Assembly (NCBI GenBank): GCA_965219875.1
Contig: CBDCOW010000005.1
Location: 372,001-436,000 of the forward strand
Direction of reading: 5' to 3'
Length of the DNA stretch: 64,000 bases
Source: DAOUKH01 sp965219875
GTDB taxonomy: Bacteria > Chloroflexota > Dehalococcoidia > SHYB01
The notes below the pieces were generated by a model. That model saw only the letters and a list, made by a program, of their open reading frames with translations. It was not told the origin of the DNA and made no database searches. Shown here piece by piece: positions 46,929-54,818 of this stretch (positions are counted from its first letter, which is position 1; each line of letters starts with the position of its first letter). Both the position numbers and the translations under genes were made by a program.

Positions 46929-48083
46929 ATGAGTGATGGGGACGGGGTTCACAAGAAGTGGGTGGTGATTTCAATCCTGCTCACGCTGTCGTTGACTATG
47001 GCTGTCGTGGCCTGCGACCTCGTGTTGGTCCCCACGAAGCCGCCGCCAAAGGCTACCGTGGCCGCACCGGTGCCCACGGCGATCCTTGTCCTTGACACTA
47101 CCCCTACGGCTTCACCTGAGCCGTTGAATGAGGATATTGTCCTCACCGCGGATGGAGAGCCACAGATATACAATGACAACGTGTTCATCCTTCCTGTTGC
47201 AGAAGTTCTTCTTGCTGATCCCATCTTTCCACAACGGGAATCAGCAATTCGTTTCTATGAGTACTTTGAGGACCAGTTCGACTTCCTTATATTAGTCGGT
47301 AATCTGGACGGATCCGAAACAGTGGGACGCGAAGGATTTAAACTAACTTATTCAGCTTTGTTGAATGATGTGCGGGGGATCGGCCAGGAGATTACTTCAT
47401 CTTTTCAAAGATGGGGATCAGCGGGCAAACTTCAGGGAGTAGTTAAACTTAACTCCTACGAGAATATAGCCAGACCCGGGTGGCTACTGCATGAGCTAAT
47501 GCATCGTTGGGGGAATGACATCATACCACCCTATAACCATTGGGGAGCATTCAACAGCGCCAACGGATTGCTCGGAGGGTTTGATATTGCGAACTTGGTG
47601 GATCACGGCGGCGGTCGGTACACTCTCAAGGAGAGTTATGTGCCTATCCCATACAGCCCTATTGAATTGTACGTGGCGGGTTTCATACCACCTGAAGATG
47701 TCCCTGACCTTTGGGTGGCTGAGGACGGGAATTGGATTTACACCGAAGATGGCGCCCGCGTTAGGGACGACAATGGGCACTTGATATTCACTGCAAGCCA
47801 AGTCAAGACATATACCATCGAGGACATCATAGCGGAGCATGGGAAGCGGATTCCGGACGTATCGCAGTCCCAACGGGACTTTCGAGCGGCGGTGGTCTTG
47901 CTGGTTGATGAGAAGCATCCTGCAATCACGTGGCAGCTGGACAAGATGAGCGGCGACGTAGCCGCGTTCAGTCACCCTGGGCCGGATGAACATGATTACT
48001 GGTTCAATTTCTATGAAGCAACGGGCGGAAGGGCTACAATCACAATGGATGGCCTGTCACAATTCCAGAGGTCCACGGAATAG
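46929..48083 (+). CDS. Lipoprotein with HELMH zinc-protease-like motif
   Basis: A 384-residue protein. The signal segment ends with a lipobox-like VVACD (about residue 29), followed by a Pro/Thr linker (KPPPKATVAAPVPT). The body has no family I recognise. It contains GWLLHELMHRWG, an HExxH zinc site with His188, Glu189 and His192; no obvious third ligand is assigned, although ...DHGGG follows. The gene is clearly lower in GC and uses more A/T third positions than its neighbours, and it lies between direct repeats of the moeA 3' end, so it looks acquired. Confidence 0.78.
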   Translation: MSDGDGVHKKWVVISILLTLSLTMAVVACDLVLVPTKPPPKATVAAPVPTAILVLDTTPTASPEPLNEDIVLTADGEPQIYNDNVFILPVAEVLLADPIFPQRESAIRFYEYFEDQFDFLILVGNLDGSETVGREGFKLTYSALLNDVRGIGQEITSSFQRWGSAGKLQGVVKLNSYENIARPGWLLHELMHRWGNDIIPPYNHWGAFNSANGLLGGFDIANLVDHGGGRYTLKESYVPIPYSPIELYVAGFIPPEDVPDLWVAEDGNWIYTEDGARVRDDNGHLIFTASQVKTYTIEDIIAEHGKRIPDVSQSQRDFRAAVVLLVDEKHPAITWQLDKMSGDVAAFSHPGPDEHDYWFNFYEATGGRATITMDGLSQFQRSTE

Positions 48084-48095
48084 CGCGTCGGCCAG

Positions 48096-48229
48096 CGGTA
48101 CGCCGAGCCCGTCTTCGGCAAGTCGAACCTCATCTACACCCTGGCGCGCGCCGACGGACTTCTGCGCGTGCCCCTCGACGCGGGGGGCCTCTACGCCGCG
48201 CTGAGGTCGAGGTGCGGCTGCTGGGGTGA
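48096..48229 (+). pseudogene. moeA 3'-end remnant
   Basis: About 134 bases match the last 134 bases of moeA (46483-46616) at roughly 90 percent, beginning TACGCCGAGCCCGTCTTCGG. A three-base loss and substitutions near the end change the frame (LYAALRSRCG instead of LYAGAEVEVR). Many differences are synonymous, so it may derive from a diverged moeA paralogue. It has no start. Confidence 0.85.
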
Positions 48230-48272
48230 GGGGGCGCTGCCCTCCGGGCGCCCGCGCGCCTAGCGGCGCGCG

Positions 48273-48305
48273 CCCTCTCTCAGTCTCCCCCAGAGGGGGG
48301 AGAGG
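48273..48305. repeat. Dispersed hairpin repeat, family B, copy 3
   Basis: CCCTCTCTCAGTC, TCCCCC, AGA, GGGGGGAGAGG. Preceded by AGCGGCGCG as at 3440. Confidence 0.72.
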
Positions 48306-48337
48306 CCGGAAGGGTAGAGGCGCGCCGCCCCGGCGGG

Positions 48338-48475
48338 CTTCGATGGCCGTCGGCGTTTGTCGGGGGGCCCCTCATCTCAATCTTCTCCCGTGGGGAGAAG
48401 AGGCAAGACCTCCAGGCCCCACCCGTGCTTGAGCCCGCGGGCGGGTTGCGCAAAGGTCTCCAAAGGAGAAGAGGT
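48338..48475. repeat. Dispersed repeat family A, copy 4
   Basis: Contains GGCGGGCTTCGATGGCC, CCCCTCATCTCAATCTTCTC, the hairpin CTTCTCCC-GTG-GGGAGAAG and GCAAAGGTCTCC. Confidence 0.85.
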
Positions 48476-48495
48476 TCGGGGTGCTCCCCCGAGGC

Positions 48496-49668
48496 CTAGG
48501 GGTTCTTGCTGAGCAGGAAGGCGCTGGAGGGCACGGGCGCGGCGGAGGTGTAGAGCGAGAGTTCGACGTCTTTAACCTGCGAGGTGGAGGTCCCCCGTAT
48601 CTGCTTCACCGCTTCGACCATGAGGTTGAAGCCGTGGAGGTAGACCTCGGAGAGGCCGGCGCCGCTGGTGTTGATGGGGATCTCGCCGTTGGGGTAGCCG
48701 ATGGCGCCGGAGGCGATGTAGGGGCCGCCGTTGCCCCGCCCGCAGAAGAAGTCTTCGAGCAGGAGCAGGACGACGGTGCTGAAGGCGTCGTAGAGCTGCG
48801 CTACGTCGATGTCCTTGCCGTCGACGCCGGCGCGCTCGTAGAGCGCCTTGGCCGAGACGGAGGAGTCGGTGCGGAAGAAGTCGTCGTCCTTGTAGTAGTT
48901 GGTCATGCCGGTGGTCATGTAGGCCATGCCCTGGGACACGGCGAGGAGGTAGGCGGGCGGGTTTGGGCAGTTGCGCGCCCACTCCGCCGACGAGACGACG
49001 AGCGCCGCCGCGCCGTCCGTCTCCAGGCAGCAATCGAAGAGGCGCATCGGCTCGGCGATCCAGCGCGCGTTCAGATAGTCCTCGATGGTGATGGGCTGGC
49101 GCATGACGGCGGCGGGGTTGCGCGTGGCGTTGTCGCGCTGGGTGACGGCGATGGCACCGAGATGCTCGGCCTTGGTGCCGAACTCGTGCATGTGGCGGCG
49201 GGTGAGCATCGCCACCTGCTGCACCGGCGAGACGAGCCCGAAGGGGATGTGGTACTGCTGGTTGCCGCCGACGAGCATCGACTGCTTCTCCCACGGCCTG
49301 CCCGCCTGGGCGCTGCCCGCCGAGAGCTTGCCCCGGTTCCGCGACCGGAAGCAGAGGACGTGGTTCGCCTGGCCGGTGGCCACCGCCATGGCCGCGAGGG
49401 CGACCGTCGCCGCGCCGCCGCCCCCGCCGTAGCCCGTCTCGGCGAAGAAGGTGAGGTCGTTCGTCCCCAGGACCGAGTGCAGGGCCTCCTCGGTGGTGGC
49501 CTCCATATCGAAGCGGACGATGCCGTCGATGTCCTTCGGCGTGAGGCCCGCGTCCTCGATGGCTTTGCGCGACGCCTCGACGGCGGTGCTGAGCTCGGGG
49601 CGGCCCAAGCCTTTCGAGTATTCCGTCTGGCCGATGCCCGTAACCGCGGTCTTGTTCTTGAGACTCAC
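48496..49668 (-). CDS. Thiolase-like (lipid-transfer/SCP-x type) protein
   Basis: A 390-residue thiolase-fold protein. It opens LKNKTAVTGIGQTEYSKG and has ETGYGGGGGAATVALAAMAV where catalytic thiolases carry the nucleophilic Cys region. Later blocks are RLFDCCLETDGAAALVVSS, VAQLYDAFSTVVLLLLEDF and NTSGAGLSEVYLHGFN (usually NTHGG). The Cys at the nucleophile position is not evident, so it may be a lipid-transfer-type or aldolase-partner protein. GTG at 49668 is chosen; GTG at 49692 is possible. No DUF35 partner is adjacent. Confidence 0.87.
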   Translation of the reverse strand: MSLKNKTAVTGIGQTEYSKGLGRPELSTAVEASRKAIEDAGLTPKDIDGIVRFDMEATTEEALHSVLGTNDLTFFAETGYGGGGGAATVALAAMAVATGQANHVLCFRSRNRGKLSAGSAQAGRPWEKQSMLVGGNQQYHIPFGLVSPVQQVAMLTRRHMHEFGTKAEHLGAIAVTQRDNATRNPAAVMRQPITIEDYLNARWIAEPMRLFDCCLETDGAAALVVSSAEWARNCPNPPAYLLAVSQGMAYMTTGMTNYYKDDDFFRTDSSVSAKALYERAGVDGKDIDVAQLYDAFSTVVLLLLEDFFCGRGNGGPYIASGAIGYPNGEIPINTSGAGLSEVYLHGFNLMVEAVKQIRGTSTSQVKDVELSLYTSAAPVPSSAFLLSKNP

Positions 49669-49804
49669 GCCGCACCCCGCTTTCGGACGCACACCGCCGC
49701 GCCGGACGGCGGCGGTGGTAGAGAAGGTCGCGGCGGATTATAGCGCGTTCCGCCCCGGCCCGTCCGGCGGGGGAGACGTTTGCTTAACCAGGATGGCTGA
49801 CCAT

Positions 49805-49900
49805 GAAGGTGGCGGGGTTCGATAACCCGTGGTGGTTGCGTGGGGGCCCCTCATCTCAATCTTCTCCCGGTGGGAGAAGAGGCAAGACCGCCCCAGCCCC
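49805..49900. repeat. Dispersed repeat family A, copy 5
   Basis: GGTGGCGGGGTTCGATAACC, CCCCTCATCTCAATCTTCTC, hairpin and GAGGCAAGACCG. Lies directly upstream of the next gene's -10. Confidence 0.82.
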
Positions 49901-49912
49901 GTCCGCCGGCGC

Positions 49913-49918
49913 TAGAAT
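49913..49918 (+). promoter_or_regulatory. -10 element, leaderless start of the moeA-PBP gene
   Basis: TAGAAT ends seven bases before ATG at 49925, the same spacing as moeA. No ribosome binding site is seen. The -35 is weak. Confidence 0.45.
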
Positions 49919-49924
49919 GGCGGC

Positions 49925-51886
49925 ATGGAGCACGACCACCGCCATCACGGACGGCGCCGGGAGTACTACCTCGAAGACGTGCCCATCGAGGAGGCGTACC
50001 GCCGCTTCTACGAGCGTCTCGAAGCGGCCGGCCTCGGCCCGATCGAGGCCGAGGCTGTGCCCCTTGACGAAGCCCTGGGCCGCGTGACCGCCGAGCCCAT
50101 CTGGGCGCGCCGCTCCTCGCCCCACTACCACGCCGCCGCCATGGACGGCGCCGCCGTCCGCGCCGCAGACACCGTCCGCGCCACGGAGACCGCCCCCATC
50201 CGGCTGCGGGTCGGCCCGCAGGCGGTCTGGGTCGATACCGGCGACCCCATGCCCGATGGCTTCGACGCCGTGATCATGCGCGAGGTGATCCACGAGGCGG
50301 GCGGCGATATCGAGATCATGGCCCCGGCCGCCCCCTGGCAGCACGTCCGGCCCATGGGCGAGGACATCGTGGCCACGGAGTTGGTACTGCCGGAGAACCA
50401 CACCATCCGGCCCGAAGACGTGGGCGCGGTCGCGGCCGGCGGCGTGACCTCGATACCGGTGCGGCGGCGGCCCCGCGTCGCGATCATTCCCACGGGCAGC
50501 GAGCTCGTCCCGCCCACCGCCGCACCGGCCAAGGGCGACATCGTCGAGTACAACTCGCTGATGCTGGCGGCGCAGGTGACGGAGTGGGGCGGCGAGCCGC
50601 TCCGCAAGCCCATCGTCGCCGACGACCCCGCGCTGATCGCCGAGGCCGTCGCGACGGCGGCCCGCGAGTGCGACGCCGTGGCGGTCAACGCCGGCTCCTC
50701 GGCGGGATCGGAGGACTTCACCGCGTCCGTCGTCCGCGATCTCGGCGAGCTGCTCGTCCACGGCGTCGCGGTGCGGCCCGGGCACCCCGTCGTCCTGGGC
50801 GTCATCGGAGAGACGCCCGTGTTGGGCATCCCCGGCTACCCCGCCTCCGCAGTGGTGACGTCGGAGCTTTTCCTGAAACCGTTGCTCGACCGGATGCTGG
50901 GACGGGAGAGCGCGCCGCCGCAGGCGGTCGAAGCCGTCATGAGCCGCAAGGTGCTCTCGCCGATGGGCGAGGACGAGTGGCTGCGGGTGAAGCTGGGGCG
51001 CGTCGGCGGGCGGCTCATCGCCGCCCCGCTCCAGCGCGGCGCCGGCGTCATCATGTCGTTGGTGCGCGCCGACGGCCTGGCGCTGATTCCACGCTTTTCG
51101 GAGGGGGTCAACACCGGTGACTCGATCACCGTCCACCTGCGGCGGCCTCTCGCCGAGATCGACAACACCGTCGTCGTCATCGGCAGCCACGACGTGACCC
51201 TCGACCTGCTCGCCTCGCACCTGCGCCGCCGCCAACCGCCGCGCTCGCTCGCCTCGTCGAACGTCGGCAGCCTGGGCGGGCTGGTCGCGCTGCGGCGGGG
51301 CCAGGCGCACGCCGCGGGGAGCCACCTGCTCGACGAGGAAACCGGCGAGTACAACCGCGCCTACGTCGAGCGCCACCGCCAAGGCCGTCCGATGGTCATG
51401 GTGACGCTGGCCCACCGCGTGCAGGGGCTGATGACCCTCCCCGGCAACCCCAAGGGCGTGACGTCGCTGGAAGACCTCGCGGGCGGCGGCGTCTCGTTCG
51501 TGAACCGGCAGCGGGGATCGGGGACGCGGGTCTTGCTCGACTACAAGCTGGCGCAGCTGGGGATCGAGCCCGGCGACGTCCGCGGCTACGAGCGCGAGGA
51601 GTACACCCACCTCGCCGTCGCGGCGCAGGTGGCGAGCGGGGCCGCCGACGCCGGCCTGGGGGTGATGGCGGCGGCGCGGGCGCTCGACCTCGGTTTCACG
51701 CCGCTGCTCGAAGAGCGCTACGACCTCGTGATACCGCGCGAGTTCTACGACTCCGACCTCCTCGCGCCGGTGCTCGACCTGCTCGACGGCGGGTCGGCGC
51801 GCGGCAAGGCGTTCCGCGGCGAGGTCGAGGCCCTCGGCGGGTACGACACACGCGAGATGGGCCGCGTCGCCGCGGAGATCGGCTAA
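49925..51886 (+). CDS. MoeA-like domain fused to a periplasmic-binding-type (LysR substrate-like) domain
   Basis: A 653-residue fusion. Residues 1 to about 415 are MoeA-like: AMDGAAVRAADTV, DTGDPMPDGFDAVIMRE, HVRPMGEDIV, IPTGSELVPP, NAGSSAGSEDFT and LGIPGYPASAV. Residues about 425-653 form a PBP-like domain starting VVIGSHDVTLDLLASHLRRR and containing NRQRGSGTRVLLDYKL and DAGLGVMAAARAL. This architecture occurs in molybdopterin biosynthesis loci and may sense molybdate or a precursor (inference). A His-rich start (MEHDHRHHG) is unusual. Confidence 0.92.
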   Translation: MEHDHRHHGRRREYYLEDVPIEEAYRRFYERLEAAGLGPIEAEAVPLDEALGRVTAEPIWARRSSPHYHAAAMDGAAVRAADTVRATETAPIRLRVGPQAVWVDTGDPMPDGFDAVIMREVIHEAGGDIEIMAPAAPWQHVRPMGEDIVATELVLPENHTIRPEDVGAVAAGGVTSIPVRRRPRVAIIPTGSELVPPTAAPAKGDIVEYNSLMLAAQVTEWGGEPLRKPIVADDPALIAEAVATAARECDAVAVNAGSSAGSEDFTASVVRDLGELLVHGVAVRPGHPVVLGVIGETPVLGIPGYPASAVVTSELFLKPLLDRMLGRESAPPQAVEAVMSRKVLSPMGEDEWLRVKLGRVGGRLIAAPLQRGAGVIMSLVRADGLALIPRFSEGVNTGDSITVHLRRPLAEIDNTVVVIGSHDVTLDLLASHLRRRQPPRSLASSNVGSLGGLVALRRGQAHAAGSHLLDEETGEYNRAYVERHRQGRPMVMVTLAHRVQGLMTLPGNPKGVTSLEDLAGGGVSFVNRQRGSGTRVLLDYKLAQLGIEPGDVRGYEREEYTHLAVAAQVASGAADAGLGVMAAARALDLGFTPLLEERYDLVIPREFYDSDLLAPVLDLLDGGSARGKAFRGEVEALGGYDTREMGRVAAEIG

Positions 51887-52123
51887 CGGCGGGACGCGAT
51901 GCGCGGCCTTCGCGTAGCGTCTCTGGGGGTGAGAGACGTGCGATTCACGAATCGCCCCTACGGGAGGATACCGGGCTTGGATAACCCTTGGCGGTTGTGA
52001 GGGGGCCCCTCATCTCAATCTTCTCCCGGGGGGAGAAGAGGCAAGACCTCCCGGCCCCACCCATGCGTGAGCCCGCGGGCGGGGAGCGGGCACCCACAAG
52101 GGGTGCCCCTACGGGAGGGATGG

Positions 52124-52143
52124 ATTCCCGCGTTCGCGGGAAT
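52124..52143. repeat. 20-bp palindrome, ATTCCC-N8-GGGAAT, copy 1
   Basis: The outer hexamers are perfect complements and the inner GCG/CGC continue the pairing. A second copy is at 52271-52290. Confidence 0.75.
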
Positions 52144-52227
52144 GACGGATATGGACAGGTTACGCAAAGGTCTCCCGGGGGGAGAAGAGGCAAGACCTCC
52201 CGGCCCCACCCATGCGTGAGCCCGCCG

Positions 52228-52262
52228 CCCGTAGGGGCACCCACAAGGGGTGCCCCTACGGG
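52228..52262. repeat. 15-bp-stem perfect inverted repeat
   Basis: CCCGTAGGGGCACCC pairs perfectly with the sequence after an ACAAG loop. Partial versions occur at 52085-52112, 52385-52412, 42358-42386 and 62108-62160. Confidence 0.8.
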
Positions 52263-52270
52263 AGGGATGG

Positions 52271-52290
52271 ATTCCCGCGTTCGCGGGAAT
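52271..52290. repeat. 20-bp palindrome, ATTCCC-N8-GGGAAT, copy 2
   Basis: Identical to 52124-52143, offset 147 bases. Confidence 0.75.
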
Positions 52291-52485
52291 GACGGATATG
52301 GACAGGTTACGCAAAGGTCTCCCGGGGGGGAGAAGAGGCAAGACCTCCCGGCCCCACCCATGCGTGAGCCCGCGGGCGGGGAGCGGGCACCCACAAGGGG
52401 TGCCCCTACGGGCGGCGGATTGCCGCACCCAGGGAATGACGAACACTGGCGCATTTCGCACGGGACTAGAAGCAGGGAGGGCCGC

Positions 52486-52992
52486 ATGACGGAGTTCGTC
52501 TATTGTCCGCAGTGCGCGAGCCGTCTGGGGCGCCGCCTCCGGGGCGGGATCGAGCGCCCCGCCTGTGACTCCTGCGGCTACGTGCAGTTCCGCAACCCGG
52601 TCGTTGGCGTCGCCGTCGTCATCGTGGAGGAAGGACGCGTGCTGCTTGGGCGGCGCGCTCCGGGCCGCGACCGGGCCGGGCTGTGGTGCATCCCGTCGGG
52701 CTACGTCGAGTGGGGCGAGGAGATCCGCGAGGGGGCGCGGCGCGAGCTCCTGGAAGAGACGGGCCTAGAGGTGGAGACCGGCGAGGTCTACGCGGTCCAC
52801 TCCAACTTCCACAACCCCGATTCGCTCACCGTGGGCGTCTGGTTCCGCGGCCGGTCCGTCGGCGGACGCCTCCAAGCCGGCGACGACCTCGACGAGGCGG
52901 GGTTTTTCGATCCGTCGGCGCTCCCCGGCCCCCTCGCCTTCCCCACCGACGAGCTCGTCATCGAGCAGCTTCGCGGGGAGCTTGGCGGGTGA
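52486..52992 (+). CDS. NUDIX hydrolase with N-terminal zinc ribbon
   Basis: A 168-residue NUDIX enzyme. The N-terminal zinc ribbon has CPQC and CDSCGY. The Nudix box reads GYVEWGEEIREGARRELLEE followed by TGLE, with the expected Gly, Arg-Glu and Glu-Glu positions. Such zinc-ribbon NUDIX proteins hydrolyse NADH-type dinucleotides or related diphosphates. The frame is open into the repeat array, but ATG at 52486 with AGGGAGG upstream is the start. Confidence 0.92.
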   Translation: MTEFVYCPQCASRLGRRLRGGIERPACDSCGYVQFRNPVVGVAVVIVEEGRVLLGRRAPGRDRAGLWCIPSGYVEWGEEIREGARRELLEETGLEVETGEVYAVHSNFHNPDSLTVGVWFRGRSVGGRLQAGDDLDEAGFFDPSALPGPLAFPTDELVIEQLRGELGG

Positions 52993-52999
52993 ATGCGCA

Positions 53000-53158
53000 T
53001 CACTCCTCGAACTGCACGCGGCGGCCGGTATCTCTCTCTCGTTCCGCGTAGATGTGCGCGACTAGCGCGTCGATCTGTTCATCGCCCATGTCGCTCCAGG
53101 CGCCGACGAGAGCCAACGCTCCACGGGGCTGAGCGGGGAACGGCTGCTCTGGATCCAT
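53000..53158 (-). CDS. Small antitoxin-like protein (orphan)
   Basis: A 52-residue protein. The part LVGAWSDMGDEQIDALVAHI followed by YAERERDTGR resembles the C-terminal segment of antitoxins that pair with PIN toxins. No toxin gene is adjacent, and it runs convergently toward the NUDIX gene. It may be an orphan antitoxin or a truncated gene. Start at ATG 53158 is likely; an upstream extension to 53215 is less so. Confidence 0.5.
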   Translation of the reverse strand: MDPEQPFPAQPRGALALVGAWSDMGDEQIDALVAHIYAERERDTGRRVQFEE

Positions 53159-53256
53159 GAACACATCCTGTTTCCACCAATGACTGCTGAGCATTATAAG
53201 CCGGGTAGGACGCAAGTATGGTGGGTCATCGGTAAGCCGCGCACGCCGCCGCGATC

Positions 53257-53285
53257 TTTACACCCGACGGTGTTGGTGCTATCCT
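53257..53285 (+). promoter_or_regulatory. Promoter of the suf operon
   Basis: TTTACA (53257-53262) and TATCCT (53280-53285) with exactly 17 bases between. Predicted transcription start near 53292, immediately before the palindromic operator. Confidence 0.7.
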
Positions 53286-53293
53286 GCAAGTAG

Positions 53294-53316
53294 TTCTTGA
53301 CCACTTTGGTCAAGAA
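53294..53316 (+). promoter_or_regulatory. IscR-like (Rrf2) operator overlapping the suf transcription start
   Basis: A perfect 10-bp inverted repeat: TTCTTGACCA, three bases, TGGTCAAGAA. The core TTGACC-N5-GGTCAA has the same spacing as the E. coli IscR type 1 site (TTGACT-N5-AGTCAA). The operon encodes an Rrf2 regulator, so autorepression by Fe-S status is likely. Confidence 0.72.
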
Positions 53317-53356
53317 TAGGCATACCGGCTACGAACCGACCGAACGCGAGGCATTC

Positions 53357-54811
53357 TTGACAACCCAATCGACAAAGCCGGAGGCGCTTGTCTCTCAGGA
53401 GTACCGGTTCGGCTTCACCGTCGACGTCGAGTCCGACGTGATTCCGAAGGGCCTGAGCGAGGAGGTCGTCCGGACCATCTCGGAGAAGAAGGGCGAGCCG
53501 GAGTGGCTGCTCGAGTGGCGGCTCAAGGCCTACCGGCACTGGCTCACCCTGCGCGGCGAGGAGCCCTCGTGGGCCAACGTGCGCCACGAGGCCATCGACT
53601 ACCAGGACATCATCTACTACTCGGCGCCGAAGTCCCCCGACGCCGGCCCCAAGGACCTCGACAGCGTCGACCCCGAAATCCTGGCGGCGTACGAGAAGCT
53701 GGGCATCCCCTTGGAGGAGCAGAAGCGGCTCCAAGGCGTGGCGGTGGACGCGGTCTTCGACAGCGTCTCCGTCGCCACGACGTACAAGGAGAGCCTGGAC
53801 AAGGTCGGCGTCATCTTCTGTTCGATGTCCGAGGCGGTGCGGGAACACCCCGAGTTGGTGCGCAAGTACCTGGGCTCGGTCGTCCCCTACAGCGATAACT
53901 TCTACGCCGCCCTGAACGCTGCGGTCTTCAGCGACGGGTCCTTCGCCTACATCCCGAAAGGCGTGCGGTGCCCCGTCGAGCTCATGACCTACTTCCGCAT
54001 CAACCAGGCCGGGTCGGGCCAGTTCGAGCGGACGCTCATCGTGACCGACGACGACAGCTACGTCAGCTACCTCGAAGGCTGCACCGCGCCATCGCGGAAG
54101 GAGCACCAACTCCACGCCGCCGTCGTCGAGCTCGTGGCCCTCGACCGTGCCGAGATCAAGTATTCGACGCTGCAGAACTGGTTCCCCGGCGACGTGGACG
54201 GCAACGGCGGCGTCTACAACTTCGTCACCAAGCGCGGCGCGGCCCGCGGGCGCGACTCGAAGATCTCGTGGACGCAAGTCGAGACCGGCTCGGCAATCAC
54301 GTGGAAGTACCCCAGCGTCATCCTGCAAGGCGATGACTCGACCGGCGAGTTCTACTCGGTCGCGCTGGTCAACAACCGGCAGCAGGCGGACACGGGCACG
54401 AAGATGGTCCACATCGGCCGGGGCACCAAGAGCACCATCGTCTCCAAGGGCATCTCCGCGGGCCGCGGGAACAACACCTACCGCGGACTGGTGAAGGTCA
54501 ACGCCGGGGCCTCCGGAGCGCGGAACTACACGCAGTGCGACTCGCTGCTCATCGGCGGGGCCTGCGGCGCGCACACCGTCCCCTACATCGAAGTGAAGAA
54601 CCCCAACGCGCAGGTGGAGCACGAGGCCTCGACCTCGAAGGTCAGCGACGACCAGCTCTTCTACCTCATGCAGCGCGGCGTTTCGTCGGAGGACGCGCAC
54701 TTTATGATCATCAACGGCTTCTGCCGCGACATCTTCAAGGAGCTTCCCTGGGAGTTCGCCGTCGAGGCGTCCCAACTCCTGAAGGTCAGCCTGGAAGGCT
54801 CCGTTGGGTAG
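53357..54811 (+). CDS. sufB: Fe-S cluster assembly scaffold SufB
   Basis: A 484-residue SufB. Typical segments include GLSEEVVRTISEKKGEPEW, SVATTYKESLDKVGVIFCSM, VPYSDNFYAALNAAVFSDGS, GVRCPVELMTYFRIN, EGCTAPSRKEHQLHAAVVEL and CDSLLIGGACGAHTVPYIEV. The open frame reaches 53297, inside the operator; TTG at 53357 with GCGAGG five bases upstream is the realistic start. First gene of the suf operon. Confidence 0.96.
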   Translation: MTTQSTKPEALVSQEYRFGFTVDVESDVIPKGLSEEVVRTISEKKGEPEWLLEWRLKAYRHWLTLRGEEPSWANVRHEAIDYQDIIYYSAPKSPDAGPKDLDSVDPEILAAYEKLGIPLEEQKRLQGVAVDAVFDSVSVATTYKESLDKVGVIFCSMSEAVREHPELVRKYLGSVVPYSDNFYAALNAAVFSDGSFAYIPKGVRCPVELMTYFRINQAGSGQFERTLIVTDDDSYVSYLEGCTAPSRKEHQLHAAVVELVALDRAEIKYSTLQNWFPGDVDGNGGVYNFVTKRGAARGRDSKISWTQVETGSAITWKYPSVILQGDDSTGEFYSVALVNNRQQADTGTKMVHIGRGTKSTIVSKGISAGRGNNTYRGLVKVNAGASGARNYTQCDSLLIGGACGAHTVPYIEVKNPNAQVEHEASTSKVSDDQLFYLMQRGVSSEDAHFMIINGFCRDIFKELPWEFAVEASQLLKVSLEGSVG

Positions 54812-54818
54812 CGACGGC

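Larger units (their letters stand above)
51965..52412. repeat. Tandem array of family A repeats (about 148-bp period)
   Basis: After a leading copy (from 51965), units of 147 and 150 bases begin at 52090 and 52237, with a truncated third from 52387. Each unit contains GCACCCACAAGGGGTGCCCC, ATTCCCGCGTTCGCGGGAAT, ACAGGTTACGCAAAGGTCTC and GGGGGAGAAGAGGCAAGACC. Open frames across it arise from the repeat and are not supported as genes. Confidence 0.88.

Noticed and set aside
51965..52412. Repeat array looked at as a possible CRISPR
   Set aside because: Units of 147-150 bases are nearly identical throughout; there are no short repeats with unique spacers and no cas genes.
53297..53356. Longer sufB starting at the TTG at 53297
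   Set aside because: That codon lies inside the palindromic operator, a few bases from the predicted transcription start; TTG at 53357 has a ribosome binding site.
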